From: Sphingobacterium sp. BN32
GTDB taxonomy: Bacteria; Bacteroidota; Bacteroidia; Sphingobacteriales; Sphingobacteriaceae
Reading direction: 5' to 3'
Assembly: GCF_030503615.1 (NCBI RefSeq)
Contig: NZ_CP129963.1
Location: 3,534,001-3,598,000, forward strand
DNA length: 64,000 bases
Within the stretch, counting starts at the first letter, position 1. Each line of letters starts with the position of its first letter. Positions 17,216 through 26,609 of the stretch are shown here, one piece after another. The notes under the pieces were generated by a model. The model saw only the letters and a list, made by a program, of their open reading frames with translations, did not search any database and had not been told where the DNA came from. The position numbers were made by a program, and so were the translations under genes.

Positions 17216-18301
17216 TTATGTCATACTGAAATCCATTCTCTTCAAATATTCTCGTGGATCCACGGAATATTGCCTTCTAAAAGCTCTGTAAAACTTATAC
17301 TTATTAGCAAAACCAGCCTCATTGGCAAGGTTGAGAATCCCTTTGGCAGAACAATCGATATGTTGGCAATGATCCACGAAATAACGAATGCGATGCTTAT
17401 CCAAATAATCTTCAAAGCTAACGCCTAGTCCTTGCTCTAATATGGTCGAAAGTGTTTTCGTGTCAATATCCAACAGGGCAGCTAAGTCGCGTACGTGAAA
17501 GTTTTTCATCCGAAACAAGCATTTTTCCAAGACGTATTTGTCTGCAGCCGCAATGTATTTATTCCAAGTGCGTACAGTCGTTTGTTGTGCATATCCACTC
17601 TTCAACTCAGCATCAGGAATTATTATCTTCCGATATTTTGAAACTGCGACATGCAATCCTTTAAAATACAAGGTATAATATATACCGATCAAGAACAGTA
17701 AAGCGGTCTCTTGTACCGGGAATTCCACAATGGTCTCCAGGCCAACAAACACGACGCGCAGCAATACAAAACCAACTAGTGCTAATTTCAGTGCGATAAA
17801 CAAGAATCCTAGTTGCCCATCTAGGGATGAAAGATAATAGGATAACTGTTTTCGTTTTGAATAAAGCAACGATAATTCATAAACCACCACCAATACAAGC
17901 AATATATTCTTGCCTTGGTGAAACATCCAATTTAAATAATAATGGACAATACTATCCAAGATCTGTGTTTCATAACCTGCATATAATAACAAAAACACAA
18001 TAAACAGAATAAAAGGAAAAACTGCCAATAGAATCAAATAGCCGGACGTTCTTCGCTCAACAAAGATATTTCTGACATAAACCAACGAAAGCGTAATGAT
18101 GCAAACTCCAATCGTTCCGGCATAGAATAGAGCGACAGGACTGCCAAAAGTAGGCTTTGCTAAGCTAGCGATAATCACCGATAAACAACAAACCGCTAAT
18201 ATATTGATTAATTTTCCTCGCTCATCCCGCATCGATCTCTTCGTAAAGTAAAGCCAAGAAAATAGTAATTGGAGTATAACAACAACCAAAATAAGTACCA
18301 T
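17216..18301 (-). CDS. Membrane-embedded AraC-family transcriptional regulator
   Basis: 361 residues. About seven hydrophobic segments occupy residues 1-220, followed by a cytoplasmic AraC-type DNA-binding domain (about 255-355). Two helix-turn-helix units are visible: VRDLAALLDIDTKTLSTILEQ and GILNLANEAGFANKYKFYRAF, ending in the family signature SVDPREYLK. This 7-8TM plus AraC layout recurs in Bacteroidota; ligand and targets are unknown. No partner gene is adjacent, and its nearest possible targets, the CotH/fucosidase region, are not obviously linked. Confidence 0.88.
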   Translation of the reverse strand: MVLILVVVILQLLFSWLYFTKRSMRDERGKLINILAVCCLSVIIASLAKPTFGSPVALFYAGTIGVCIITLSLVYVRNIFVERRTSGYLILLAVFPFILFIVFLLLYAGYETQILDSIVHYYLNWMFHQGKNILLVLVVVYELSLLYSKRKQLSYYLSSLDGQLGFLFIALKLALVGFVLLRVVFVGLETIVEFPVQETALLFLIGIYYTLYFKGLHVAVSKYRKIIIPDAELKSGYAQQTTVRTWNKYIAAADKYVLEKCLFRMKNFHVRDLAALLDIDTKTLSTILEQGLGVSFEDYLDKHRIRYFVDHCQHIDCSAKGILNLANEAGFANKYKFYRAFRRQYSVDPREYLKRMDFSMT

Positions 18302-18600
18302 ATAACAAGTTTACTTTTATCGTATTAATAAATTAAAAACGCTTTATTAAATTTCTACTTGAATAAGCACTTTAAGTAACCCATTACCACATATCTTGTC
18401 TCAATTCGCATATAATTCATAGAACAACAAGCATTTCCATTTTTCAACAACACTTAGCAAATAAAAGCCAACAAATTAATAACCAGACTGTTATACAGCA
18501 TTTTCTCTATCTCATTTCCAAATATGGACAGACTAACATAGTCCGAGAGCGCCAATTGATAAATACGCGACGTAACTTTAGCCTTCCAAACCAACCAGTT
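18302..18600. other. Intergenic region, AraC regulator / CotH lipoprotein
   Basis: 299 bp of AT-rich DNA between divergent genes. A near-match to a -7 element (TAACTTTA, 18573-18580) precedes the CotH gene. No RNA gene or repeat was recognised. Confidence 0.3.
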
Positions 18601-19845
18601 ATGAAATTAAAAAGACACCTCTATTGCGGTATGTTTTCGTGTTTTCTGCTTTTGGCTTGTACCAGCCCATCCGAGCCCGATCCGCTTCCCGAAATCGAAG
18701 AGAAAGCAGAACTCGACGAATCCATTGCCGCTAAGATCCCCCACGTTTACATCACAACCGATGGCGCTGCTGCTATCACCAGTAAGGACGATTATGTAAA
18801 TGCGGAATTGAGCATAAATGGAAACTCGGTGCAGGCTGATCTGGAAAAGAAGAAAACTCGAATTAAAGGTCGCGGGAACAGCACCTGGTTCTTTCCGAAA
18901 AAACCATATCGTCTGAAGCTGGATGAAAGTGCTAGTATTTTTGGGCTCCCTGCTGCGAAAGATTGGGTGCTACTCGCGAACTATCAAGATTACACCCTCA
19001 TGTGCAATGCCATCGCTATGAAGATCGGGCAGCAACTCAATATGCCCTTCACCAATAGCATCGTTCCAGTCGATGTAACGCTAAATGGGCAGTACTTGGG
19101 AAATTATATGCTCACTCAACAGGTCGAAGTCAAATCGTCACGTATCAATATCGGTGATGACGGGGTTCTACTAGAGATAGATACCTACTTCGATGAGGAA
19201 TTTAAATTTAAATCGGCGGCTCTACAACTACCTATGATGATTAAAGCGCCAGACATCAAATCCGATGCACAATTCAACAGTATCAAGAAAGAATTTGAAG
19301 ATTTTGAGAAGCTTCTGGTCGACAGCAAATTTCCAAATAACGGATACGGCAATTTGTTCGACAAGCAACAACTGGTCAATTTCCTTATCCTGAATACCTT
19401 GGTCGGCAACATGGAAATCAATCATCCCAAAAGCACCTACATGCATAAAAAAGCAAATGGAAAATACACGATGGGGCCCATATGGGATTTCGATTCCGCC
19501 TTCGGATACGAAGATGACTTGAAAAGCTATTTCAACTACAGCGATCTCCCCTTATTACGCGAAAGCGACTCACGGATCGGCAGCAAATTTTTCAAAATAT
19601 TTTTGAAGGATCCTGAAGTTATACAACTGTATAAGACAACTTGGACGAGTTATAAAAACAATAAGTTCGACGATCTACTAAGCTTTATCGAAGAATACGC
19701 AGCAAGCATCCGTGAATCTAAAAAGCAAGATTATGCCGTATGGAAATATGGAGATAACGATCTGCCTACTGCGAAAAAGAACATGAAAATTTACATTCGC
19801 ACGCGAGCCCACTTCATCGACAATTATATTGAAACGTTGCGTTAA
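18601..19845 (+). CDS. CotH-kinase family lipoprotein
   Basis: 414 residues from ATG 18601. A lipoprotein signal ends in LLLAC (C20), so it is a membrane- or surface-anchored protein. The CotH kinase fold is recognised by RIKGRGNSTWFFPKKPYRLKL (about residues 82-103), the ANYQDYTLMCNAIAMKIG helix and the metal-binding IWDFDSAFGY segment (about 297-306). Bacillus CotH phosphorylates spore coat proteins; in Bacteroidota these are exported proteins of unknown substrate. Monocistronic, ended by a clear terminator. Confidence 0.87.
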   Translation: MKLKRHLYCGMFSCFLLLACTSPSEPDPLPEIEEKAELDESIAAKIPHVYITTDGAAAITSKDDYVNAELSINGNSVQADLEKKKTRIKGRGNSTWFFPKKPYRLKLDESASIFGLPAAKDWVLLANYQDYTLMCNAIAMKIGQQLNMPFTNSIVPVDVTLNGQYLGNYMLTQQVEVKSSRINIGDDGVLLEIDTYFDEEFKFKSAALQLPMMIKAPDIKSDAQFNSIKKEFEDFEKLLVDSKFPNNGYGNLFDKQQLVNFLILNTLVGNMEINHPKSTYMHKKANGKYTMGPIWDFDSAFGYEDDLKSYFNYSDLPLLRESDSRIGSKFFKIFLKDPEVIQLYKTTWTSYKNNKFDDLLSFIEEYAASIRESKKQDYAVWKYGDNDLPTAKKNMKIYIRTRAHFIDNYIETLR

Positions 19846-19868
19846 TCGCATGCAATTTGGTGAAAGAC

Positions 19869-19906
19869 GGAGGTGGAGTCAAAGGGTTCCACCTCCTATT
19901 TTTTTC
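19869..19906 (+). terminator. Terminator after the CotH gene
   Basis: Perfect 9-bp stem GGAGGTGGA (19869-19877) / TCCACCTCC (19888-19896) followed by a T-run. Confidence 0.85.
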
Positions 19907-19977
19907 CGAGAGTGTCTTTTTAAAGACCATCAAGAACGTTCGTCCCTGTTGCTATTCCAGTAATCATCAATTCTTCT

Positions 19978-21472
19978 CTATTCCTTATCAAATGTAATCA
20001 CCTTCTCCCCTGTCCATTTTTCTTTAAGAGATATCTCGAAACCACCAAACCCAGACGTAGGTGGCAACAACGGCCCTTTGAACACCAATTGCATATTATT
20101 CAATACAGAACCCTGCACTTCAAACGTCCGTAATACTTTTTCCTCCTCCATTACCTCCACCTTATATTTCAAGTCCCTAGCCATGGCCTCAAGACCTAAA
20201 AACTCATTAAATACTACCGTTTTCTCTCGGTCCATATTAATATCGATTACATAGGGTTTCCGTGGCTTAGCATCCAACGAAGGAAGGTTTATCGAATAGG
20301 GATTCCACGCAAAAGGCTGATGATTAGGATATACACGAAGCTGAGTCACTTTGGTAGTGGCCAAAGTATCGGTAAATTCAAATCGAACCTGGCTATAAGC
20401 CCGGTGCAATTCTAACTTTTTGCTGAATGAACGATCGACTTTAAAGGTATCTATCGAGCCAAATATTCTACCATCGACCTCCATACTATCGAGTAGGTAA
20501 AAATCATTTTTTGATCCGATCACTTCCGGAAGAAAAGGATTCTTTACCGAATTGTTATAGATGCTTACTAAACTATACTCTCCAAATGGCAATTCCACAC
20601 GTAAGCTTTGTGCATCCTTTTCCACATCAAACTTCCCTCGACTGACTTTCAGATTGCTTTTCTGATCAAAAATAACATAATGTAGATCGTTCTTTAACTT
20701 TTCATTTCGAACATTCCGCATCCCCGACACCCGGATATTATCTATTCGAACAGCCGACTTACGCTGCGTAAAATTCTTATTCTCACTTAACTGGCCCCTA
20801 TTCACACTTAAAAACAAATACAAAGTATCTTGCCCTTGAAAGGTTATCTCGCTAAGATCAAATGCCAAGGTATTCTTTATAAAACCTAAGTTTTCCTTTG
20901 GGATTTTAATCATCTTCCCGAGGGAGCTTAACCCCGTCGAACGCGAAAAGCTATATTCCAGTTCAATGCCAAGCGCATTATATTTGCTCAGTCCCATTTC
21001 GAAGCTTAGCTTATCCAGACTTCGAATTCCCGACACAGGAATTGGCAAAATAAAAGAACCAACGGCACCTGCTTCCAACAATTTGTTCGAAACACTCGTG
21101 TTGGGAAACCCGTTCAGAAAGGTATGCGTAGTCCAGGAGGGGAACAATGAAAGTTCAATTGGCGACTGATGGTAGTAATCGCTTATTTAATGTAGCCGCA
21201 TCGAAAGACCAATAATACAAGTTGGTCGGAAATTCATCAACATGATGATGTTGCGATCCGAAGTTCTTTTGATGCTCGTCCGCTTGTCCGGACGTTATCG
21301 GACGTACTCTGGTTTCAAATCCCGAAAAAGTCAAATCAACAAGGAAGGTTTCTCCCTCGATATTCGGGGTTTCATTTCGCGGCGTACAGCCGGTGATTAT
21401 ACCCATCGATATTAGCACTAAACCTATTGCCTGGCTAAAACCCAAAACTCTATTTTTCAATATATTAATCAT
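19978..21472 (-). pseudogene. Frameshifted lipoprotein gene, function unknown
   Basis: Two adjacent reverse-strand frames belong to one gene. The 5' part (21472 to 21155, 105 residues) has a lipoprotein signal ending in ITGC (C29) and stops shortly after YYWSFDAATLN. The 3' part (389 residues if read from the internal TTG at 21147) has no signal, no ATG and no ribosome site, but stays open upstream into a shared 33-nt zone near 21155-21190. Dropping one base there joins the frames as ...TLN-SDYYHQSPIELSLFPSW... giving about 497 residues. The product has beta-rich repeated segments and no domain I recognise. It lies 3' of the fucosidase pair on the same strand. A sequencing error is the main alternative to a true pseudogene. 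Confidence 0.75.
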
Positions 21473-21554
21473 AACTATCTTTATTTTATATTGAAAAAAA
21501 TAGAAGAAAGAAATTACTTATACCCTATTTTCAGGTTAAGTTTAAAATAACGAA

Positions 21555-21592
21555 CCCCTAAATTCATTGAGTACCTCAACGAAATTTAGGGG
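21555..21592 (-). terminator. Terminator after the GH95 gene
   Basis: Arms CCCCTAAATT... and ...AATTTAGGGG with an inner TTGAG/CTCAA stem form a long hairpin just after the GH95 stop; the trailing T-rich stretch is weak. Confidence 0.6.
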
Positions 21593-21614
21593 TCAAAAAC
21601 CTATGTAACGATAG

Positions 21615-23948
21615 TTATTTTATTAGGGAAACTTGTACGTCTTTTAATACAGCATTTACCAGTACTTTCACTTTTCCCGCTTTCGCCGCTGAAATGCGGT
21701 AATCAACAACTAGACCGTTTCGCCATTTTATATCAACCGTATAATTGCCTCTCGCTTTCAGACCTTTCAGCTCACCATCCTTCCAAACGCGCGGCAAAGC
21801 AGGCAATAAATGAATATATCCGTCGTGGCTCTGTAGAAGCATCTCTGCGATACCCGCCGAGCCACCGAAGTTTTCATCAATTTGAAATGGCGGATGCGCA
21901 CAGAACAAGTTAGGATAGGTTCCAGCGCCCGAGCCTGAATAAGAAGTCGCTCCTACTGTCGCAGGGCGAAGAAGTTGTCTGAGAATCTCCAAAGCGTGGT
22001 CACCGTCATGCAAACGCGCCCAGAACAATATCTTCCAGGCCCTCGACCAACCCGTTCCCTCATCACCCCGAACCGCCAGGGTTTTCTTAGCCGCCTCCGC
22101 CCATTCCGGGCTGCTCACCGGTGAAATAAAATTAGCTGGATATAATCCGTATAAATGAGAAACATGACGATGCTCCGGATCGGTCTCTTCATAATCTTCT
22201 AGCCATTCCATAACCCTGCCCGACTTACTGATCTGTACCGCCGGCGGAATAAGTTTTAAGTCTTGCTGCAAGCTAGCAGAAAATAACTCATCCTCACCCA
22301 GCTCTTCAGCGGCTGCTATGACTGCCTGATATAACTCGCGTACAATCTGATTATCGATGGTAGGCCCCATCACAACCGCTGCCCGTTTGCCATTGGCTAA
22401 TTTGAAACCATTCTCTGGCGAAACAGAAGGCGAGGTTACTAACCAATCTGTCTTCGGATCCTTCACTAAGGTCGCCTTATAAAATACCGCAGCGCCTTTC
22501 AGCACCGGATATATTTCTTTCAGATAACTCTTATCCTGCGTAAAGAGATAATGCTCCCATAAATGATTGCAAAGCCAGCCCGAAGCTGTACTCGCCCCCC
22601 ACGAAGCACTCTCTCCCGGAGCCGAAAAGCCCCAGACATTCGTAATCATATAAACCACCCAGCCCGGCGCATTGTAATACGCCTTTGCAGTCTTCTCCCC
22701 TTCCTTTGCAATCTTCTTGATCAGGTTGATAAAAGGTTGATGATATTCTGATAGGTTGCTTACCTCCACGCCCCAATGGTTCATTTGCGCGTTGATATTC
22801 AAATGGTAATCCCCGTTCCAGGGCGTCTGAATTCGATGTGCCCATAAGCCCTGTAGATTCGGCGGCAGTGCATTCGGAAAATCTGGTGCTGCGCTCGACA
22901 GGCTCAGGTATCGCCCATATTGATAATACAGCGCTGCCAAACCCGGATCCGATGCCGGATCTTGATAGAAGTTAGCGACCCGCTGCGGTGTAGGAACCAT
23001 TTCCTGACTCTTATCCTGCGCAAGTTTTAATTCTACGCGTGAGAAAAGCGGCTCGTATGCCTTCTGATGCGCTTTCGACAGCGCTTTAAAGTTTTTACCC
23101 TTCAACTTATCCATTTCAGCAGAAACGTAAGCAACCGGGTCATGCCCATAATAATCCGTGCTGGCAACAAAAAGCACCATTGCCTCGTCCGCCTTCTTAA
23201 TGATTAACTGATTATCATAGTTCATCAACGAACCTCCTTTAGCAATAACCTTGATCTTCGCTGCAAAATGCATCCCTTCGCCGCCCTTACCGTCAGGTAG
23301 ACGCCCCTCAATCGTTATCTCATTATCTTTGATTTGATAAGATTTGATGTTTTCGTCCCGGTAGAAGTGTAGCGCAAAACCAATAGACTTTCGCTTGTTA
23401 GCTGTTAGATGAACGACGCCTACATTATCCGCAAAGGAAGTGAAATAATCACGTTGATAGTTCACCCCTTTGGAGCTAAAGCTTGTCTGTGCGCTAGCTG
23501 TAGAAATATCCAAAAAACGCTGATAATTACTAACCTCGTCAATATCGAAGTGTAGAAAGTTCAAGAATCCAAAATTTTGGAAACATCCATAAGGCTGCAA
23601 TGCACCCTTGCCACCCCCTGACCCTGCTCCCTTGCATACAAAATTTTGATTGACCAATTGCTCGGCCAAATCATTTCTGCCCTGAAAAAGTAGCTCTTGT
23701 ATCTTCGACACGCTCTTATGTGCATCATAATTATTCGCATCCTGCGGACTTCCCGACCATAGCGATATCTCATTCAAGACCAATTGCTCATCAGATACTT
23801 TTCCATCCGGCATCATCCCGATCAATCCATTGCCCAAGGGCAAAGTCTCTTCCCAATGCTTCGCGGGTTGATCATAACGAAGTTTCAGGTCCTGTGCGCA
23901 TAGGAAAAAAACACATCCCGAAAAAAATACGGCAAGTATATATTTCAT
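21615..23948 (-). CDS. Glycoside hydrolase family 95 alpha-L-fucosidase
   Basis: 777 residues with a signal peptide (MKYILAVFFSGCVFFLCAQ). GH95 is an inverting family that releases terminal, usually alpha-1,2-linked, L-fucose. The N-terminal PAKHWEETLPLGNGLIGMM motif is diagnostic. Likely catalytic residues, by analogy with Bifidobacterium AfcA, are E512 in SPSVSPENGF, the asparagines of WNGDYHLNINAQMNHWG, and D691 in FQIDENFGG. The length fits the family. It starts 1 bp after the GH29 stop, so the two fucosidases are co-translated and probably act on the same fucosylated glycans with different linkages. Activity on alpha-L-galactosides is possible for some GH95 members. Confidence 0.93.
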   Translation of the reverse strand: MKYILAVFFSGCVFFLCAQDLKLRYDQPAKHWEETLPLGNGLIGMMPDGKVSDEQLVLNEISLWSGSPQDANNYDAHKSVSKIQELLFQGRNDLAEQLVNQNFVCKGAGSGGGKGALQPYGCFQNFGFLNFLHFDIDEVSNYQRFLDISTASAQTSFSSKGVNYQRDYFTSFADNVGVVHLTANKRKSIGFALHFYRDENIKSYQIKDNEITIEGRLPDGKGGEGMHFAAKIKVIAKGGSLMNYDNQLIIKKADEAMVLFVASTDYYGHDPVAYVSAEMDKLKGKNFKALSKAHQKAYEPLFSRVELKLAQDKSQEMVPTPQRVANFYQDPASDPGLAALYYQYGRYLSLSSAAPDFPNALPPNLQGLWAHRIQTPWNGDYHLNINAQMNHWGVEVSNLSEYHQPFINLIKKIAKEGEKTAKAYYNAPGWVVYMITNVWGFSAPGESASWGASTASGWLCNHLWEHYLFTQDKSYLKEIYPVLKGAAVFYKATLVKDPKTDWLVTSPSVSPENGFKLANGKRAAVVMGPTIDNQIVRELYQAVIAAAEELGEDELFSASLQQDLKLIPPAVQISKSGRVMEWLEDYEETDPEHRHVSHLYGLYPANFISPVSSPEWAEAAKKTLAVRGDEGTGWSRAWKILFWARLHDGDHALEILRQLLRPATVGATSYSGSGAGTYPNLFCAHPPFQIDENFGGSAGIAEMLLQSHDGYIHLLPALPRVWKDGELKGLKARGNYTVDIKWRNGLVVDYRISAAKAGKVKVLVNAVLKDVQVSLIK

Positions 23949-23949
23949 G

Positions 23950-25851
23950 TTATTTTACAAATAAATCAAACTCAGCAACAGAAAAAGCCTTATCCCCACT
24001 CAAAACCTCCATAGGTTCAAAACGGATATAATGTGCTTCAACAGGCGCCCTAAAATTGATCATCTGTCCCGTTGCGTTCGCCTTTATGTTTGAGAATTCC
24101 CCTGTAGCAACAATTTGCCAGGTCTTGCCATCCACACTGCTATAAACCTTATATTTCGTCGGAACTCCATCCAACTTGGCATCTTGACGTGGCGTGTACT
24201 GCATGCCCGTTATCCATTCATTCTTCGTCAAACGGATCTCGACAAATTTGCTTCTGCTGGTCGTTGTTTCCCAGATGCTTCTCAGATTATTATCGATCGC
24301 ATTCATTACGTGCTTATCTGCCGAAATAATCGTCATATCCTGCTTTGCGACGCGTTTGCGCTCTGTTGTTGCCAAGCCAAAATTCGATGCAGCTTCTTTA
24401 AATAGAGCAAACTCGCTTAGGGTTGGAGCCACCGGTGCAAATAAGTCAACCTTCAAACGCTGTGCTGTTATCGGACTCGCTAATTTAATTAATCGATTTG
24501 CGCCAATACTCGTCGCCTCGCCGATTAATTTCCAGCTGTTATTTTCCCAAACCGAAACCTTCACACTATCTAAACGCTGTCCCAGCTTGATGTTTTCGCG
24601 TAAACGAATCAAGTCAAAAGTCCGCGCACTCGGCAGGGAAATTTCGATGCTCGGACGCAATACCTGATCGTCCGAAGCATAGTAGGAATAACGATCGCCA
24701 TCAAACAGCTTTGAAGTAGCAAACTGCTCGTGGTTTTCGCGAACATTGCTAGCCTTCGCCATCGCTCCGGCCGTAAGGTCCTTGTCAAATGTTTCTTTCA
24801 GTTTCTGTCCAAAAGATTTTAAGGATAAAATATCGTTATCATGCAAAATACCCTCCGGCATTGGCGCTAAACCAAGGTTCATCCCGCCCCCTCTGCCTAC
24901 AGACTTGAGGTAAATTTCGAATAGCTGATCTGGCGTTTTTACCCGATCGTTCTGATCCTCGTGGTAAAACCATCCTGGTCGCTGCGGAACATCACATTCT
25001 GCCGGAATCCAGTATTTCCCATCACGATCACCAGTCGACAAATTTGACTCATCAACCTGCCCGGGCACTGGAGGCTTGCCGTCCATGCTTTTCGGTGTCA
25101 GTGTAGACCAAGAGGTCTCCGCGGCAAATCCTTTTTCATTTCCTACCCAGCGCATATCTGGCCCCACGTCAGAGAAAATCATCGCCATCGGTTGGAGCTT
25201 GCGAACAATAGGCCATGTTTTTTCCTCCCACTCATAGTAAGTCGAGCGGTCAATTGTTCGCTTTTCGTTTTTACCGCCATAGTAACCATCCCCGCCGTTG
25301 GCACCATCATGCCAGGAAGTAAATAGCTCACCATAATTGCTCATCAATTCCGTCAATTGCGCTCGATACGCATCCGCGTAAGCCTTCGTACCATAGCGAG
25401 TATCGTTGCGATCCCAAGCTGACAGGTACACCCCAAATTGCAAGCCATTGGCATGCGCCGCTTTTTTAAACTCGCGGACCATGTCGCCCTTGCCCTCTTT
25501 CCATGGCGAGCTCGCTACTGAATACTTGGTTGTTGCTGTAGGCCATAGACAAAATCCATCATGATGTTTTGCGACCGAAATCAGTCCTTTGAAGCCTCCT
25601 GCGGCTGCCGCCCCAGCAATCTGATTGGCATCAAATTTAGTCGGGTTAAATATTTTGGGATCTGCATCCCCAAAGCCCCACTCCTTATTTTGAAAAGTCG
25701 TCGGGGTAAAATGAATCAAGGTATACATTTCCATCTCATGCCAACGTAGCTGACGTTCAGATGGGGTCGCGCCGTAGGGCGCCGGCTCCGTTTGAGCCAT
25801 ACTTAAAAATGGTGTGATCAATAGGATAGATAATAGTTTAGATCTTTTCAT
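23950..25851 (-). CDS. Glycoside hydrolase family 29 alpha-L-fucosidase with discoidin-like domains
   Basis: 633 residues, signal peptide MKRSKLLSILLITPFLSMAQ. The GH29 barrel spans about 25-350: LIHFTPTTFQNKEWGFG, VAKHHDGFCLWPT (H96/H97) and the probable nucleophile D182 in SWHDGANGG. Two C-terminal beta-sandwich segments follow (about 365-480 and 500-633), resembling F5/8-type C carbohydrate-binding modules (TRKR/WETTTSRSKFVEIRL, HYIRFEPMEV). A retaining exo-fucosidase is expected. First gene of the GH29-GH95 operon. No SusCD pair is adjacent, so this is a minimal fucose-releasing locus. Confidence 0.93.
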   Translation of the reverse strand: MKRSKLLSILLITPFLSMAQTEPAPYGATPSERQLRWHEMEMYTLIHFTPTTFQNKEWGFGDADPKIFNPTKFDANQIAGAAAAGGFKGLISVAKHHDGFCLWPTATTKYSVASSPWKEGKGDMVREFKKAAHANGLQFGVYLSAWDRNDTRYGTKAYADAYRAQLTELMSNYGELFTSWHDGANGGDGYYGGKNEKRTIDRSTYYEWEEKTWPIVRKLQPMAMIFSDVGPDMRWVGNEKGFAAETSWSTLTPKSMDGKPPVPGQVDESNLSTGDRDGKYWIPAECDVPQRPGWFYHEDQNDRVKTPDQLFEIYLKSVGRGGGMNLGLAPMPEGILHDNDILSLKSFGQKLKETFDKDLTAGAMAKASNVRENHEQFATSKLFDGDRYSYYASDDQVLRPSIEISLPSARTFDLIRLRENIKLGQRLDSVKVSVWENNSWKLIGEATSIGANRLIKLASPITAQRLKVDLFAPVAPTLSEFALFKEAASNFGLATTERKRVAKQDMTIISADKHVMNAIDNNLRSIWETTTSRSKFVEIRLTKNEWITGMQYTPRQDAKLDGVPTKYKVYSSVDGKTWQIVATGEFSNIKANATGQMINFRAPVEAHYIRFEPMEVLSGDKAFSVAEFDLFVK

Positions 25852-26043
25852 ATAACGCTAAATGTGCCTTGAAGATACTCAATTCGAAAACGAATAAAAA
25901 GATTAGCTGTGAGAATGTTACCCTTCTAGACGCACTGATAAACGATTTATTCCCACTTGATTAAAATATTATCCAAAAAACTTGCAGCAATCGAAGTTAA
26001 TATTTTACTTTGTATTTCAAAGTACTTTTAATATCAAAAAATT

Positions 26044-26334
26044 ATGACAACAAATCACACCTCACAACGCTGGATTTATATTATCCCGGTTGCTCTTTTA
26101 TCCATCCCTGCCCTGGCTATGCTTTTCACCAATGAGGTGAATTGGAATGCATTCGACTTTTTAGTAGCGGCCGTTCTGTTATTCGGAACCGTATTCATTA
26201 TCGACCTGTTGCGCCGGAACATCAAGAACAATCGAAATTTCTGGATCGGAACGGCAATCGTTCTTCTCCTGTTATTCTTACTATGGGCAGAATTGGCGGT
26301 CGGTATTTTCGGTACTCCCCTTGCTGGAAACTGA
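26044..26334 (+). CDS. Small membrane protein, function unknown
   Basis: 96 residues with three hydrophobic segments (about 12-28, 38-55, 66-88) and short polar loops (LLRRNIKNNRNFW). I do not recognise a family. It is divergent from the fucosidase operon and followed by a perfect 12-bp hairpin and the 11-bp repeat array. Coding potential is supported by the clear membrane topology and ATG start. Confidence 0.7.
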   Translation: MTTNHTSQRWIYIIPVALLSIPALAMLFTNEVNWNAFDFLVAAVLLFGTVFIIDLLRRNIKNNRNFWIGTAIVLLLLFLLWAELAVGIFGTPLAGN

Positions 26335-26365
26335 TCCGTGTTAGCATCTTGTATGCTAACACGGA
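26335..26365 (+). terminator. Hairpin after the small membrane protein gene
   Basis: CCGTGTTAGCAT (26336-26347) pairs perfectly with ATGCTAACACGG (26353-26364) around a 5-base loop, one base after the stop. There is no T-run, so termination or mRNA 3'-end protection are both possible. Confidence 0.6.
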
Positions 26366-26392
26366 CCTCCGAAAAATCACTAGCCTATCAAA

Positions 26393-26495
26393 CCCCATGC
26401 ATACCCTTTTCAAACCCGTTCATAAGCGGTTCTGAAAGGGTTATACAAGGGCTTTGAAAGGGTTATACAAGGGCTTTGAAAGGGCTTTGAAAGGG
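26393..26495. repeat. 11-bp-period G-tract array, inverted
   Basis: CCC tracts start at 26393, 26404 and 26415; after a loop, GGG tracts start at 26438, 26449, 26460, 26471, 26482 and 26493. Every interval is exactly 11 bp. Units alternate between GGGTTATACAA and GGGCTTTGAAA; two tandem 22-bp copies lie at 26441-26462 and 26463-26484. Confidence 0.9.
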
Positions 26496-26595
26496 TTATG
26501 AGTTGACGCAGTCTTATGCCGGCGCCGAGTAAGCCTTCATAAAAAAAAATCAAAAATAAATTCGACAAGATTAGTAGTTTATGCATAAAAGTAAA

Positions 26596-26603
26596 TAAAT
26601 TTG
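26596..26603 (+). promoter_or_regulatory. Putative -7 element of the MetZ-like gene
   Basis: TAAATTTG fits TAnnTTTG and ends 6 bases before the ATG at 26610; no exact -33 element. No SAM or other riboswitch is recognisable upstream. Confidence 0.3.
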
Positions 26604-26609
26604 CTCATC

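Noticed and set aside
26500-26609. SAM riboswitch upstream of the MetZ-like gene
   Set aside because: The leader is too short and no conserved riboswitch core or stem was found.
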